Positions 9,462 through 17,506 of a DNA stretch of 64,000 bases are shown here, one piece after another (positions within the stretch are counted from its first letter, which is position 1; every line of letters begins with the position of its first letter). This DNA is from an uncultured Duncaniella sp. GTDB taxonomy: Bacteria; Bacteroidota; Bacteroidia; Bacteroidales; Muribaculaceae. The DNA lies in the NCBI GenBank assembly GCA_910586665.1, contig CAJUIX010000005.1, forward strand, positions 62,001 through 126,000. The letters run 5' to 3'. The translations under genes and the position numbers were made by a program. Below the pieces are notes generated by a model, which searched no databases, was not told the origin of the DNA, and was given only the letters and a program-made list of their open reading frames with translations.

Positions 9462-10143
9462 ATCCGTAGCCCGGGCGGGTGACAATATTCTTACCGTAAG
9501 GCCCGAGCTTGGAGCGCAGGCGCGTTATGTTGACATCTATGACACGGTCGAGCACAATCACCTCGTCGGGCCATATCATCCTGAGCAGCTCCTCGCGCGA
9601 GAACACCTGCCCTCGGTGGCCAAGCAGCGTCGACAGTATCTCGAACTCCTTGCGGGGCATCCTGACCTCGGCGCCGTCCACCTTGCAGACCTTCTGCTTC
9701 GGCAATATAGTTATCCCCCTGTATTCAATTCTGTCCTCGGGCTCGGCATCCGTCCCGGCGCCGTTCTTCTGCACCCGCCTCAGCACCGACCTCACCCTTG
9801 CGAGCACATTGCGTATCGAATATGGCTTCGCTATATAGTCGTCGGCACCGAGATTAAGCCCCGACACCATGTCGTCCTCCGAATCCTTGGCCGTGCAGAA
9901 TATGATAGGTATTCCTGCTGTCGACTCACGCTTCTTCAATATCTCCGCGAGCTTGAAGCCGCTTATATCACCCATCATAATATCAAGGAGTATAAGCGAG
10001 TAGACCTCGGGGGCCATAGTCAGCACCTCCTCGGCACTATGTGCCACATCGACATCATAGCCCTCGGCTTCAAGATTGAAGCGAAGCGCCTCACAAAGGG
10101 TCTCCTCGTCATCGACCACAAGTATTCGCGGTTTCAAATCCAT
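9445..10143 (-). CDS. OmpR/PhoB-family response regulator
   Basis: 232 residues. The N-terminal receiver has the acidic pocket Asp11/Asp12 (VVDDEE), phospho-acceptor Asp54 (LILLDIMMG) and the conserved lysine in DDYIAKPYS. A winged-helix DNA-binding domain occupies about residues 135-232 (LPRKEFEIL-type segment, VIDVNITRLRSKLG). It overlaps the kinase gene at its 3' end, forming a classic regulator-kinase operon. Targets cannot be read from sequence; the transporter at 5674-7941 is the obvious candidate. Confidence 0.92.
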   Translation of the reverse strand: MDLKPRILVVDDEETLCEALRFNLEAEGYDVDVAHSAEEVLTMAPEVYSLILLDIMMGDISGFKLAEILKKRESTAGIPIIFCTAKDSEDDMVSGLNLGADDYIAKPYSIRNVLARVRSVLRRVQKNGAGTDAEPEDRIEYRGITILPKQKVCKVDGAEVRMPRKEFEILSTLLGHRGQVFSREELLRMIWPDEVIVLDRVIDVNITRLRSKLGPYGKNIVTRPGYGYGFME

Positions 10144-10197
10144 AGTTTAAAGCGTGTTATTTATTAGCCGTTTTGTCTACCGACTGTAGAATTCGTG

Positions 10198-10205
10198 CAA
10201 AATTA
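10198..10205 (-). promoter_or_regulatory. -7 box for the response regulator/kinase operon
   Basis: Reads TAATTTTG on the minus strand, followed by C, about 55 nt before the start at 10143. No good -33 element at the right distance, so this is a partial match. Confidence 0.45.
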
Positions 10206-10299
10206 TACATATTTATTTATTATAACATTCCTTCCTTATGATTTATTCACAAAATATGACTAAATTTACGCCGGAACTAACCTTAATCATTGCATATTG

Positions 10300-11613
10300 A
10301 TGAAACTGCTTGCAAAAATCGCATTATACGCCATAGCGATAGCCAATCCCGTCATGATTTCAGCCGAAACGGCCATTCCATACAAGCCTTCGCCGGAAGT
10401 TGTCAGGTCCCAAAAGCAATTTGAGGCCGACCGCTTCGGCATCTTCATCCACTGGGGCATCTACAGCATGTTTGCCCGCGGCGAGTGGTATCTCAACTAC
10501 GGCCCGAAGGCCGACGAGTATGCCAAGGCTGCCAAGGGCTTCTATCCGGCCGACTTCGACGCCGCCGAGTGGGTCTCGGCCATCAAAAACTCCGGCGCGC
10601 GCTACATCTGCTTCACCTCTCGCCACCATGACGGTTTCTCGATGTTTCATACCGCCCAGTCGGACTACAATATAGTCGACGCAACCCCCTTCAAGCGCGA
10701 CGTGCTCAAGGAGCTTGCCGACGAGTGCCACCGTCAGGATGTCAAGCTGCATCTCTACTACTCACACATCGACTGGACGCGCGACGACTATCCCTGGGGG
10801 CGCACAGGCCGCACCACAGGCAAGGATTCGATCAAGGCGGACTGGCCTCACTACTACGGCTTTATGAACCGCCAGCTGAAAGAGCTGCTGACCAACTACG
10901 GGCCTATCCGTGCCATTTGGTTTGACGGCTGGTGGGACCATGACAGCGACCCGGTGCCCTTCGACTGGCAGCTCCCCGAGCAATACCGCATGATCCACGA
11001 GCTGCAACCCTCCTGCATGGTCGGCAACAACCACCACCAAAGCCCCTTCCCGGGTGAGAACATACAGATTTTCGAGCGCGACATCCCCGGCGAGAACAAG
11101 GCCGGTCTGTCGGGACAGGACGTCAGCCGCCTCCCTCTCGAGACCTGCGACACCATGAACGGCATGTGGGGCTACAAAATCGAGGACACTGACTACAAGG
11201 ACACCCGCACGCTCATCCACTACCTCGTCAAGACTGCCGGCAAGGGCGCAAACCTCCTCCTCAACATCGGACCGCAGCCCAATGGTGAACTCCCCGCTGC
11301 CGCCCTCGACCGCCTGAAGGAAATCGGCAAATGGATGCGCGACAACGGCGATACAATCTACGGCACCACGGCCGGTCCCTTCGCCGCACGCGATTGGGGC
11401 ACCTGCACCCGCAAGGACAAGCGCCTCTTCGTCCACATACTCACCCCGCAGTCGACCGATATCCTCCTCCCGACCGACCTCAGAATCGGCAAGGCCATGA
11501 ATTATGCCGACAGGTCAGCTGTCAGATACACTAAGGACGCTGACGGCGTCACCCTCCACCTCGACAAGCTCCCCGACAGCATTGACCACATAATCGAACT
11601 TGAGATTCTATGA
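10300..11613 (+). CDS. GH29 alpha-L-fucosidase
   Basis: 437 residues, ATG at 10300 (an in-frame TTG directly before it is less likely). A signal peptide (MKLLAKIALYAIAIANPVMISAE) exports it. The TIM-barrel family signatures are visible: RFGIFIHWGIYSM near the N-terminus, YICFTSRHHDGF, and AIWFDGWWDH carrying the likely nucleophile Asp209. It would remove terminal fucose from host mucin or plant glycans. The barrel ends with LLLNIGPQPNGELP and a small beta-domain follows. Its stop overlaps the cutC start (ATGA), so both are translated from one message. Confidence 0.92.
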   Translation: MKLLAKIALYAIAIANPVMISAETAIPYKPSPEVVRSQKQFEADRFGIFIHWGIYSMFARGEWYLNYGPKADEYAKAAKGFYPADFDAAEWVSAIKNSGARYICFTSRHHDGFSMFHTAQSDYNIVDATPFKRDVLKELADECHRQDVKLHLYYSHIDWTRDDYPWGRTGRTTGKDSIKADWPHYYGFMNRQLKELLTNYGPIRAIWFDGWWDHDSDPVPFDWQLPEQYRMIHELQPSCMVGNNHHQSPFPGENIQIFERDIPGENKAGLSGQDVSRLPLETCDTMNGMWGYKIEDTDYKDTRTLIHYLVKTAGKGANLLLNIGPQPNGELPAAALDRLKEIGKWMRDNGDTIYGTTAGPFAARDWGTCTRKDKRLFVHILTPQSTDILLPTDLRIGKAMNYADRSAVRYTKDADGVTLHLDKLPDSIDHIIELEIL

Positions 11614-12344
11614 CACTCGAAGTCTGCTGTGGCGACCTCCAAAGCGTGCTCGCGGCCAAAGCCGGCGGCGCGCAGCGCATCGAACTGTGCAGCGCCCTTT
11701 CCGAAGGGGGCCTGACCCCCTCTGCCGGCCTCATCGCCGAGAGCCTGCGCGTCGGGATTCCCAAAGTCCACCTCCTCATCCGTCCCCGCAACGGCGACTT
11801 CCTCTATACCCCTGAGGAAATCCGACTCATGGAAGCCGACGTGGCCGCCGCCGTCAGTGCGGGAGTCGACGGCATCGTCATAGGGGCACTTACTGCGGAG
11901 GGAGATGTCGACACCGAGGCTTGCCGACGGCTCATCGCCGCAGCCGACGGTGCGTCAGTGACCTTTCACCGCGCCTTCGACCTCTGCCGCAACTCTGAAT
12001 GTAGCCTGGAGGAGATTATCTCCATCGGCTGCGACCGTATACTCACATCCGGGCTTGCTCCCACCGCCGAACAGGGCATACCTATGCTCCGAAAGCTCAA
12101 CGATCTCGCCGCCGGACGCATCATCATCCTCGCCGGAGGCGGCGTCACAGCCGAAAATGCCCGCGGAATCATAGCCGCGACAGGCGTCACCGAGCTTCAT
12201 GCCTCGGCCAAGCGGACCATTGGCAGCGAGATGCGCTTCCGCCGCGGCGACGTGAGCATGGGAAAGCCCGGAGCAGACGAATACAGCAGGAGCGTCACCG
12301 ACCCCTCCGCGGTCGCTGCTATCATCAACGCCATGAATTCATAA
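11610..12344 (+). CDS. cutC: CutC family protein
   Basis: 244 residues, usual family length, a single TIM-barrel domain opening with LEVCCGDLQSVLAAKAGGAQRIELCS. CutC was named for copper homeostasis in E. coli, but its biochemical role is still unsettled. The TGA of the fucosidase gene overlaps its ATG, so it is translationally coupled to GH29. High GC like its left neighbour and unlike the AT-richer genes that follow. Confident on family, not on function. Confidence 0.9.
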   Translation: MTLEVCCGDLQSVLAAKAGGAQRIELCSALSEGGLTPSAGLIAESLRVGIPKVHLLIRPRNGDFLYTPEEIRLMEADVAAAVSAGVDGIVIGALTAEGDVDTEACRRLIAAADGASVTFHRAFDLCRNSECSLEEIISIGCDRILTSGLAPTAEQGIPMLRKLNDLAAGRIIILAGGGVTAENARGIIAATGVTELHASAKRTIGSEMRFRRGDVSMGKPGADEYSRSVTDPSAVAAIINAMNS

Positions 12345-12347
12345 AGT

Positions 12348-12355
12348 TACCTTTG
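12348..12355 (+). promoter_or_regulatory. -7 box 4 nt before a start codon
   Basis: TACCTTTG followed by C, matching TAnnTTTG; the ATG of the next gene begins at 12360. If used, transcription would start at or next to the start codon. No clear -33 box, so this is a partial promoter call. Confidence 0.5.
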
Positions 12356-12359
12356 CACG

Positions 12360-12839
12360 ATGAAAAAGAAAGTTATATTAAGCACTTATGCAATGATTAA
12401 TCCGATAGCTATTATTGCCTTCCTCTTTGTCTTCTCATATTGGCAACTCAGTAAAGGGGAAGAATGGCCTGTCTATCTGCTGTCGGGCATCATCAGCCTG
12501 TTATGTTTGATGGCTCTGTTTTATGCCCCGATATCTATTTCCCTGTCAGACAAGGACCTATCCGTTAACCGCTCTCTGAAGATTAAAGATATTCCATTAT
12601 CCGACATAAGTTCTGTAAGACTCTGCCCTCCCACAATGGCGGAACGCAGACTTCTTGGCAGCGGCGGATTTTTCGGATACTGGGGATGGTTTTCAGAACC
12701 AAGCATAGGTAGATACTTCTCTTACTATGGGAAGGCCTCCGATTGTTTCCTCGTGACTCTTAAAAACGGTAAAAAATATATGCTTGGCTGCAAGGATGCA
12801 CCAGAAATGGTCAATGCTATACAATCAAAGTTAATATAG
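12360..12839 (+). CDS. Small two-TM membrane protein with PH-like domain
   Basis: 159 residues, not a recognised characterised family. Two hydrophobic helices (INPIAIIAFLFVFSYW and VYLLSGIISLLCLMALFY) are followed by a soluble beta-rich region (ISISLSDKDLSVNRSLK, then CFLVTLKNGKKYMLGC and a final helix) that resembles bacterial PH-like membrane proteins. AT content is higher than in cutC upstream or the transglutaminase gene downstream. With no terminator on the plus strand after it, its transcript could read into the abi gene. Confidence 0.7.
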   Translation: MKKKVILSTYAMINPIAIIAFLFVFSYWQLSKGEEWPVYLLSGIISLLCLMALFYAPISISLSDKDLSVNRSLKIKDIPLSDISSVRLCPPTMAERRLLGSGGFFGYWGWFSEPSIGRYFSYYGKASDCFLVTLKNGKKYMLGCKDAPEMVNAIQSKLI

Positions 12840-12919
12840 CCGCATCTATTTACACTAAATACTTGCTTGCCTCGTAAGATTACGAATTCTTTTTTGGACT
12901 ATTCAATAACAACAATTAT

Positions 12920-12970
12920 AAAAAACTAAACCCGATAGCTTGACGAATCAGGGGCTACCGGGAATCAACA
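12920..12970 (-). ncRNA. Candidate ~50-nt small RNA opposite the abi leader
   Basis: A full promoter match on the minus strand (12974-13005) is followed within about 10 nt by a hairpin whose arms read CCCGGTAGC and GCTATCGGG on the minus strand (12954-12962 and 12931-12939), loop 14 nt, then TTTAGTTTTTT. The one non-Watson-Crick pair is a G-U wobble only if the minus strand is transcribed (A-C mismatch otherwise), and the T-tract is also minus-specific. There is no minus-strand gene to serve. It lies 63-113 nt before the abi start, so it would be antisense to the 5' leader of any read-through abi message. No homology evidence is available here. Confidence 0.5.
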
Positions 12971-12973
12971 CTG

Positions 12974-13005
12974 CAAATATAGTGTTTTCTTTTAATTAAA
13001 ACAAA
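12974..13005 (-). promoter_or_regulatory. Full-consensus minus-strand promoter upstream of abi
   Basis: TTTG (13002-13005), 20 nt, TATATTTG (12974-12981) then C, on the minus strand: no mismatch to the Bacteroidetes consensus. The -7 box sits between 6-bp inverted arms AACACT and AGTGTT (12967-12972 and 12981-12986), which could be an operator. Confidence 0.6.
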
Positions 13006-13032
13006 TACTAATTCATAAAAGATTGTAAAGCG

Positions 13033-13722
13033 GTGAAATTCTCAGAATTTCAAACCATATTATCCCAAGAACGCCTGCAACGCTATCTGACAGCCTGCAA
13101 CGGCGATACCAAAAAGACGATGACACTCTATCGCCTTAACCTCAATCTGTCGCAAGAGGTATTCACCCTACTTAGTTGTTTTGAGGTAGCTATAAGGAAC
13201 GCCATTGACATAGTGCTCGTTAAGCGACTCGGCAATGATTGGCTTCGTAACTCTGTAGAGCCAGGGGGCATTTTTGACGTAATCGGCTGTCGAGACAGTG
13301 CTAATATAATTCGTAGAGCCTATCTCCGTCTACTGCGTGACAATAGCTATACACATACCAAGCTCCTTGCTGAAATGGAGTTCGGCGTTTGGAAATATAT
13401 GTTTGCTAATCCACAGTATCGCGCCGTGGGACGCAGTTTGCTTTCCATATTTCCAAACAAACCCCGCTCAACAGTCCAATGTCAGTATAACAACACATTT
13501 ATATTCAATGAACTTGACGGCATAAATATACTGCGTAACCGAATAGCTCATCACGAGCCAATCTGTTTTGCCTTGCAGCAACCTAAAATTAGCACCACAT
13601 ACATTCTCAACGCATATCAAAAACTACACACTCTCTTTATGTGGATGGGCATAGACAGCCACTCTCTACTTTATGGTCTTGACCACGTTCAACAGGTATG
13701 TTATAAAATAAATAAATTATGA
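13033..13722 (+). CDS. Abi family (Abi_2/AbiD/AbiF-type) HEPN protein
   Basis: 229 residues with a GTG start; the next ATG would remove about 34 conserved residues. Family landmarks are FEVAIRNAID, EMEFGVWKYMF and ILRNRIAHHEPI near the end. The last contains a HEPN ribonuclease motif R-x4-H (Arg168 to His173). These proteins act as abortive-infection or toxin-like RNases against phage. Base composition is clearly AT-richer than the gene it overlaps, suggesting horizontal gain. No plus-strand promoter is visible; a candidate antisense small RNA lies in its leader. The stop overlaps the next gene's start (ATGA). Confidence 0.82.
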   Translation: MKFSEFQTILSQERLQRYLTACNGDTKKTMTLYRLNLNLSQEVFTLLSCFEVAIRNAIDIVLVKRLGNDWLRNSVEPGGIFDVIGCRDSANIIRRAYLRLLRDNSYTHTKLLAEMEFGVWKYMFANPQYRAVGRSLLSIFPNKPRSTVQCQYNNTFIFNELDGINILRNRIAHHEPICFALQQPKISTTYILNAYQKLHTLFMWMGIDSHSLLYGLDHVQQVCYKINKL

Positions 13723-16355
13723 ACCTGAATATTTTTAAATATATCCTCTCCCTAAGCCTCATCACGTCTGCCCTCCTGCCGCTCCGTGCCGACGGCGGGA
13801 TGTCGCAGAGAATCGAGCGCGACTTCAATCAGAAAGTCGCGGCGCTCGCCGACCCCACCCCGGCAGATTTTATCGCCGCCACTCCCGGCCTGACGCCCCG
13901 CGAGGCGGATGCCATGAAGTTTCTCTACGCCTACATGATGCTCGCCGACTGGGGCGGCTACAGCCCTGACTTCTATCTGGAAAATGTCAGAGCCTCCCTT
14001 CGCGCTGTCGACGAGATGCCCTGGGGAAAGACAGTCCCGCAACGCGAGTTCATGCACTTCGTCCTCCCCGTGAGGGTCAACAACGAGGATCTCGACATGT
14101 CGCGCCCGCAGTTCTACGACGAGCTGAAAGACCGCGTGAAGAATCTCCCAATGAAAGAAGCTATCCTTGAGGTCAACCACTGGTGTCACGAAAAGGCGAC
14201 CTACCAGCCCTCCGACGCCCGCACGAGTAGTCCGCTAAGCACCGTCAGCCAGGCCATCGGGCGTTGCGGAGAGGAGTCGACATTCACCGTGGCCGCGCTC
14301 CGCTCTGTCGGCATCCCCGCGCGCCAGGTCTACACCCCCCGCTGGGCCCACACCGACGACAACCACGCCTGGGTCGAGGCCTGGGCCGACGGCAAGTGGT
14401 ACTTCCTCGGTGCCTGCGAGCCTGAGCCGATTCTAAATCTCGCATGGTTCAACTCCCCGGCATCACGCGGCATGTTGATGAACACCAAGGTCTTCGGCAA
14501 CTACGACGGCCCGGAGGAGGTGCTCGAGCGCACTCCTGCCAACACCATTATAAACGTCACCGCCAACTATGCCCCGGTCCATGATGTAAAGGTAAGAATC
14601 TGCGATACGGACAGAAAGCCGGTCAACAACGCCGTGGTCAACTTCTCGCTCTACAACTATGCCGAATTCTATCCCGTGGCAAAGAAAATTTCCGGCCCGG
14701 ACGGAATGACCGCCCTGACCTGCGGCCTCGGCGACATGATTGTCTGGGCTTCCGACGGCACAAATTTCGGAGTGGCCAAAGTTTCCCCCTCCGACAGCGG
14801 CGTCACCGACATCATCCTTGACAAGACATCCGGCTGGACAGGCGTCATGGAGTTCGACATAGTCCCTCCTGCCCCGTCGGCCACTCTCCCCACCCCGACT
14901 CCTGAGCAGCGCCGCGTCAACGATTTCCGCACAGCCCGCGAGGATTCAATACGCATGGCCTACGTCGCCACCTTTGCAACGGCAGCTGACGCCGAAAGGT
15001 TCGCCACCAACCTCGACCTCGACAAAGAGAAGCTTACCAAAGTCCTCACCGAATCCCGCGGCAACCACCGTCTTATCAGCGGCTTCCTCACATCCACACC
15101 CAAAGAATTGCAGCCTAAGGCCCTCGACCTACTGCTCGCCGTCTCCGAGAAAGACCGTCGCGACATCTCTGCCGAAGTTCTCCTCGACCACCTCTTCACT
15201 CCCGAAGCCGACTCGCCGCTTTACAACGACTACATCCTCAACCCTCGCATCGAAAACGAGGGTCTCACACCCTACAAATCCTTCTTCCGCAAGACCATCC
15301 CCGCCGCCAATGCCGAAAAGTATGGTAACAACCCGCAGAAATGGGTCGACTACTGTCGCCAAAACGTCACAATCGACACTGTCTGGAACCGGCTAAACAT
15401 CCGAATGTCGCCAGAGGCTGTCTGGAAGCTCCGACGTGCCGACAAGCGCTCACGCGATATCTTATTTGTCGCCGGGGCAAGGAGCTTCGGCATCCCCGCG
15501 CGCATCGACCCTGTGACAGGCAAGACACAGTATGCCGACAAGTCCGACAACTGGACAGATGTGAAATTTGAAAGCACCATCGCCGCGCCCGCCTCCCCAC
15601 AAGGCAGTCTCGACCTCCGTTTCACTTCCACAGGCCGCATAATCGACCCGAAATACTACTCCCAGTTCTCTATCTCCAAGATTGACAACGGCCTCCCCCG
15701 CCTCCTCGAATTCGGCGAGGAAGACACAGCCGGCAGCATCGCCGGGAAGGACATGAAATTCGACAAGGGGCGCTACATGCTCGTCACGGGCCAGCGACTG
15801 GCCAACGGCGGAGTCCTCGCCAGGGCCGAAATCTTCAACATCGACGCCGACCGGCAGACTTCCATCCCGCTCACAATCCGTCAGGACAAGCGCGAGATCC
15901 AGGTCATCGGCTCGCTCAACTCCGAGGACATCTACCACGACCTCGCCGAATCGAAGGACAAGAGCATCCTATCGACCACAGGGCGCGGCTACTACATACT
16001 CGGCCTCATCCAGCCCAACCATGAGCCTACAGCCCACACCCTCAACGACATCTCCGCCATCGCCGCCGAGTTTGAGAAGTGGGGCAAGAAAATCGTTCTC
16101 CTCTTTGCCGACCCCGACGAAGCGCGCCGCTTCGACCGCTCCCGCTTCCCCAATCTTCCTTCCAACGTGGTTCTTGGCACCGACATCGACGGCAGGATTC
16201 TCAAAGAATTGGTTGAAAACCTCAATTTGACGACCGACGAGCGCCCGATATTCGTCGTGGCCGACACTTTCAACCGCGTTGTCTTCCTCTCGCAGGGCTA
16301 CACTATCGGCCTCGGCGAGACTCTGACCGACATCATCCACCGCATCAAGGATTGA
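13719..16355 (+). CDS. Secreted transglutaminase-like protein with degenerate second domain and thioredoxin-like C-terminus
   Basis: 878 residues with signal peptide (MNLNIFKYILSLSLITSALLPLRADG). A transglutaminase-type cysteine protease domain has Cys183 in IGRCGEESTF and His216 in DDNHAWVEAW, followed by FLGACEPEP. A second copy around residues 545-615 keeps the VAGARSFGIPARID core, but its Cys position reads as RRADKRSRD, so it is probably inactive. The C-terminal 130 residues resemble a thioredoxin-like fold without a CxxC. Related Bacteroidetes proteins are envelope enzymes of unknown substrate. Its ATG overlaps the abi stop, and the next gene starts 1 nt after its own stop. Confidence 0.8.
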   Translation: MNLNIFKYILSLSLITSALLPLRADGGMSQRIERDFNQKVAALADPTPADFIAATPGLTPREADAMKFLYAYMMLADWGGYSPDFYLENVRASLRAVDEMPWGKTVPQREFMHFVLPVRVNNEDLDMSRPQFYDELKDRVKNLPMKEAILEVNHWCHEKATYQPSDARTSSPLSTVSQAIGRCGEESTFTVAALRSVGIPARQVYTPRWAHTDDNHAWVEAWADGKWYFLGACEPEPILNLAWFNSPASRGMLMNTKVFGNYDGPEEVLERTPANTIINVTANYAPVHDVKVRICDTDRKPVNNAVVNFSLYNYAEFYPVAKKISGPDGMTALTCGLGDMIVWASDGTNFGVAKVSPSDSGVTDIILDKTSGWTGVMEFDIVPPAPSATLPTPTPEQRRVNDFRTAREDSIRMAYVATFATAADAERFATNLDLDKEKLTKVLTESRGNHRLISGFLTSTPKELQPKALDLLLAVSEKDRRDISAEVLLDHLFTPEADSPLYNDYILNPRIENEGLTPYKSFFRKTIPAANAEKYGNNPQKWVDYCRQNVTIDTVWNRLNIRMSPEAVWKLRRADKRSRDILFVAGARSFGIPARIDPVTGKTQYADKSDNWTDVKFESTIAAPASPQGSLDLRFTSTGRIIDPKYYSQFSISKIDNGLPRLLEFGEEDTAGSIAGKDMKFDKGRYMLVTGQRLANGGVLARAEIFNIDADRQTSIPLTIRQDKREIQVIGSLNSEDIYHDLAESKDKSILSTTGRGYYILGLIQPNHEPTAHTLNDISAIAAEFEKWGKKIVLLFADPDEARRFDRSRFPNLPSNVVLGTDIDGRILKELVENLNLTTDERPIFVVADTFNRVVFLSQGYTIGLGETLTDIIHRIKD

Positions 16356-16356
16356 C

Positions 16357-17352
16357 ATGAAACATCTGTTCTACATCATAAGCCTACTCCTCCTCTGTGC
16401 CTGTGGCTACACGTCGCGCCCCTCCTATGCTCTCGACGAGGCACAGGCACTCATGACCGACGACCCGCGCCAGGCCTACGAGAAGCTCAACGCCCTCGAC
16501 GTCTCGACTCTCGGCGACTCGGCCACGATAGCACGCTGGGCGCTCCTCTACAGCGAGGCCCTTGCGGCTAATAATCTCTATGCCCCCTCCGACTCTATCT
16601 TGAAAATCGCCCTCAGCTATTATTCCCGTCACGACTGCCCGCTGGAGCTACGCCGCGCCGAGTCCCTGAAGCAATCCATCGGGCGCCTCTCCTCCTCAGT
16701 CCCCGACCCGCTCATCGAGGCGCGCTATATTCAGAAAGAGAAGGAATACTACCTTTACGTTGAGCGCACTAAGCGTGAACAGGCCATACTCATAGCCCTC
16801 ATAATCATCACACTGACCGTCGCCGTCATCCTCTGGCAGCGCCAGCGCCTGAAATTGCGTGAGAGCCAAAACGAGCTGCTAATGGCCGAGGCCTCAGGGC
16901 TTAAAGAACAAGTCAGACTCCACAACGCCGACGCCTCTGAGCTGCAACGAAAGCTCCACGAACTCCTCGACACCCGCTTCTCGCTCATCGACAGTCTCTG
17001 CACCACTTTCTATGAGTCGCAGGGCACCAAAAACGAGCGCAAGGCTGTTGCCGACAAGGTCAAGGCCGAGATTGAAGCCGTCAAAAGCGACCCGCTCATC
17101 TTTGCCGACATGCAGAAAGCGGTCAACAGCTGCCGCGACAACCTCCTCGACAAACTCAAGGCCGACTACACCGACATCAAGCCCGAAGAATACCAGCTCG
17201 CCGTCTACCTCGCCTGCGGACTTTCAAGCCGCGCCATCTCCCTGCTCCTCGGCGAGTCCGTCGACAATGTCTACAAGCGCAAGTCGCGCCTGAAACTCCG
17301 GCTGAAGGCCATGCAGTGCCCCCATTTGGCCGAATTTATGGAGATTTTTTGA
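16357..17352 (+). CDS. Membrane-anchored regulator: lipoprotein-like N-terminus, TM, coiled coil, HTH
   Basis: 331 residues. N-terminal signal with lipobox-like LCAC (Cys16), a helical TPR-like extracytoplasmic part (DEAQALMTDDPRQAYEKLNAL), one strong TM helix (about 142-162, AILIALIIITLTVAVILW), a cytoplasmic coiled coil (SQNELLMAEASGLKEQ) and a C-terminal helix-turn-helix of LuxR/sigma-4 character (ACGLSSRAISLLLGESVDNVY). This layout is frequent in Bacteroidetes and suggests a one-component envelope sensor that binds DNA while in the membrane. It starts 1 nt after the transglutaminase stop and is followed by a promoter and an OM receptor gene that it may control. Confidence 0.75.
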   Translation: MKHLFYIISLLLLCACGYTSRPSYALDEAQALMTDDPRQAYEKLNALDVSTLGDSATIARWALLYSEALAANNLYAPSDSILKIALSYYSRHDCPLELRRAESLKQSIGRLSSSVPDPLIEARYIQKEKEYYLYVERTKREQAILIALIIITLTVAVILWQRQRLKLRESQNELLMAEASGLKEQVRLHNADASELQRKLHELLDTRFSLIDSLCTTFYESQGTKNERKAVADKVKAEIEAVKSDPLIFADMQKAVNSCRDNLLDKLKADYTDIKPEEYQLAVYLACGLSSRAISLLLGESVDNVYKRKSRLKLRLKAMQCPHLAEFMEIF

Positions 17353-17443
17353 CCCTGGAGACTCTCGGTCAGAAATTTCAGAGCTATAAATCCAAAGCAC
17401 CTTAATATTCAACCGATTACAATTCCCTCCGTCAGACTTATTT

Positions 17444-17476
17444 TTTGGATTGAGACATCGCCGTACCCTAATTTTG
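17444..17476 (+). promoter_or_regulatory. Promoter of the OM barrel receptor gene
   Basis: TTTG (17444-17447), 21 nt, TAATTTTG (17469-17476), then C: full match to the Bacteroidetes consensus. It gives a leader of about 27 nt to the ATG at 17507. Confidence 0.75.
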
Positions 17477-17506
17477 CACTAAAAATTAATGCAAATACAC
17501 TCAGCG

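Noticed and set aside
12954..12962. The 12931-12962 hairpin as a plus-strand terminator of the 12360 gene
   Set aside because: On the plus strand the stem has an A-C mismatch and is followed by GAATCAACACTG with no T-tract. All terminator features are on the minus strand.
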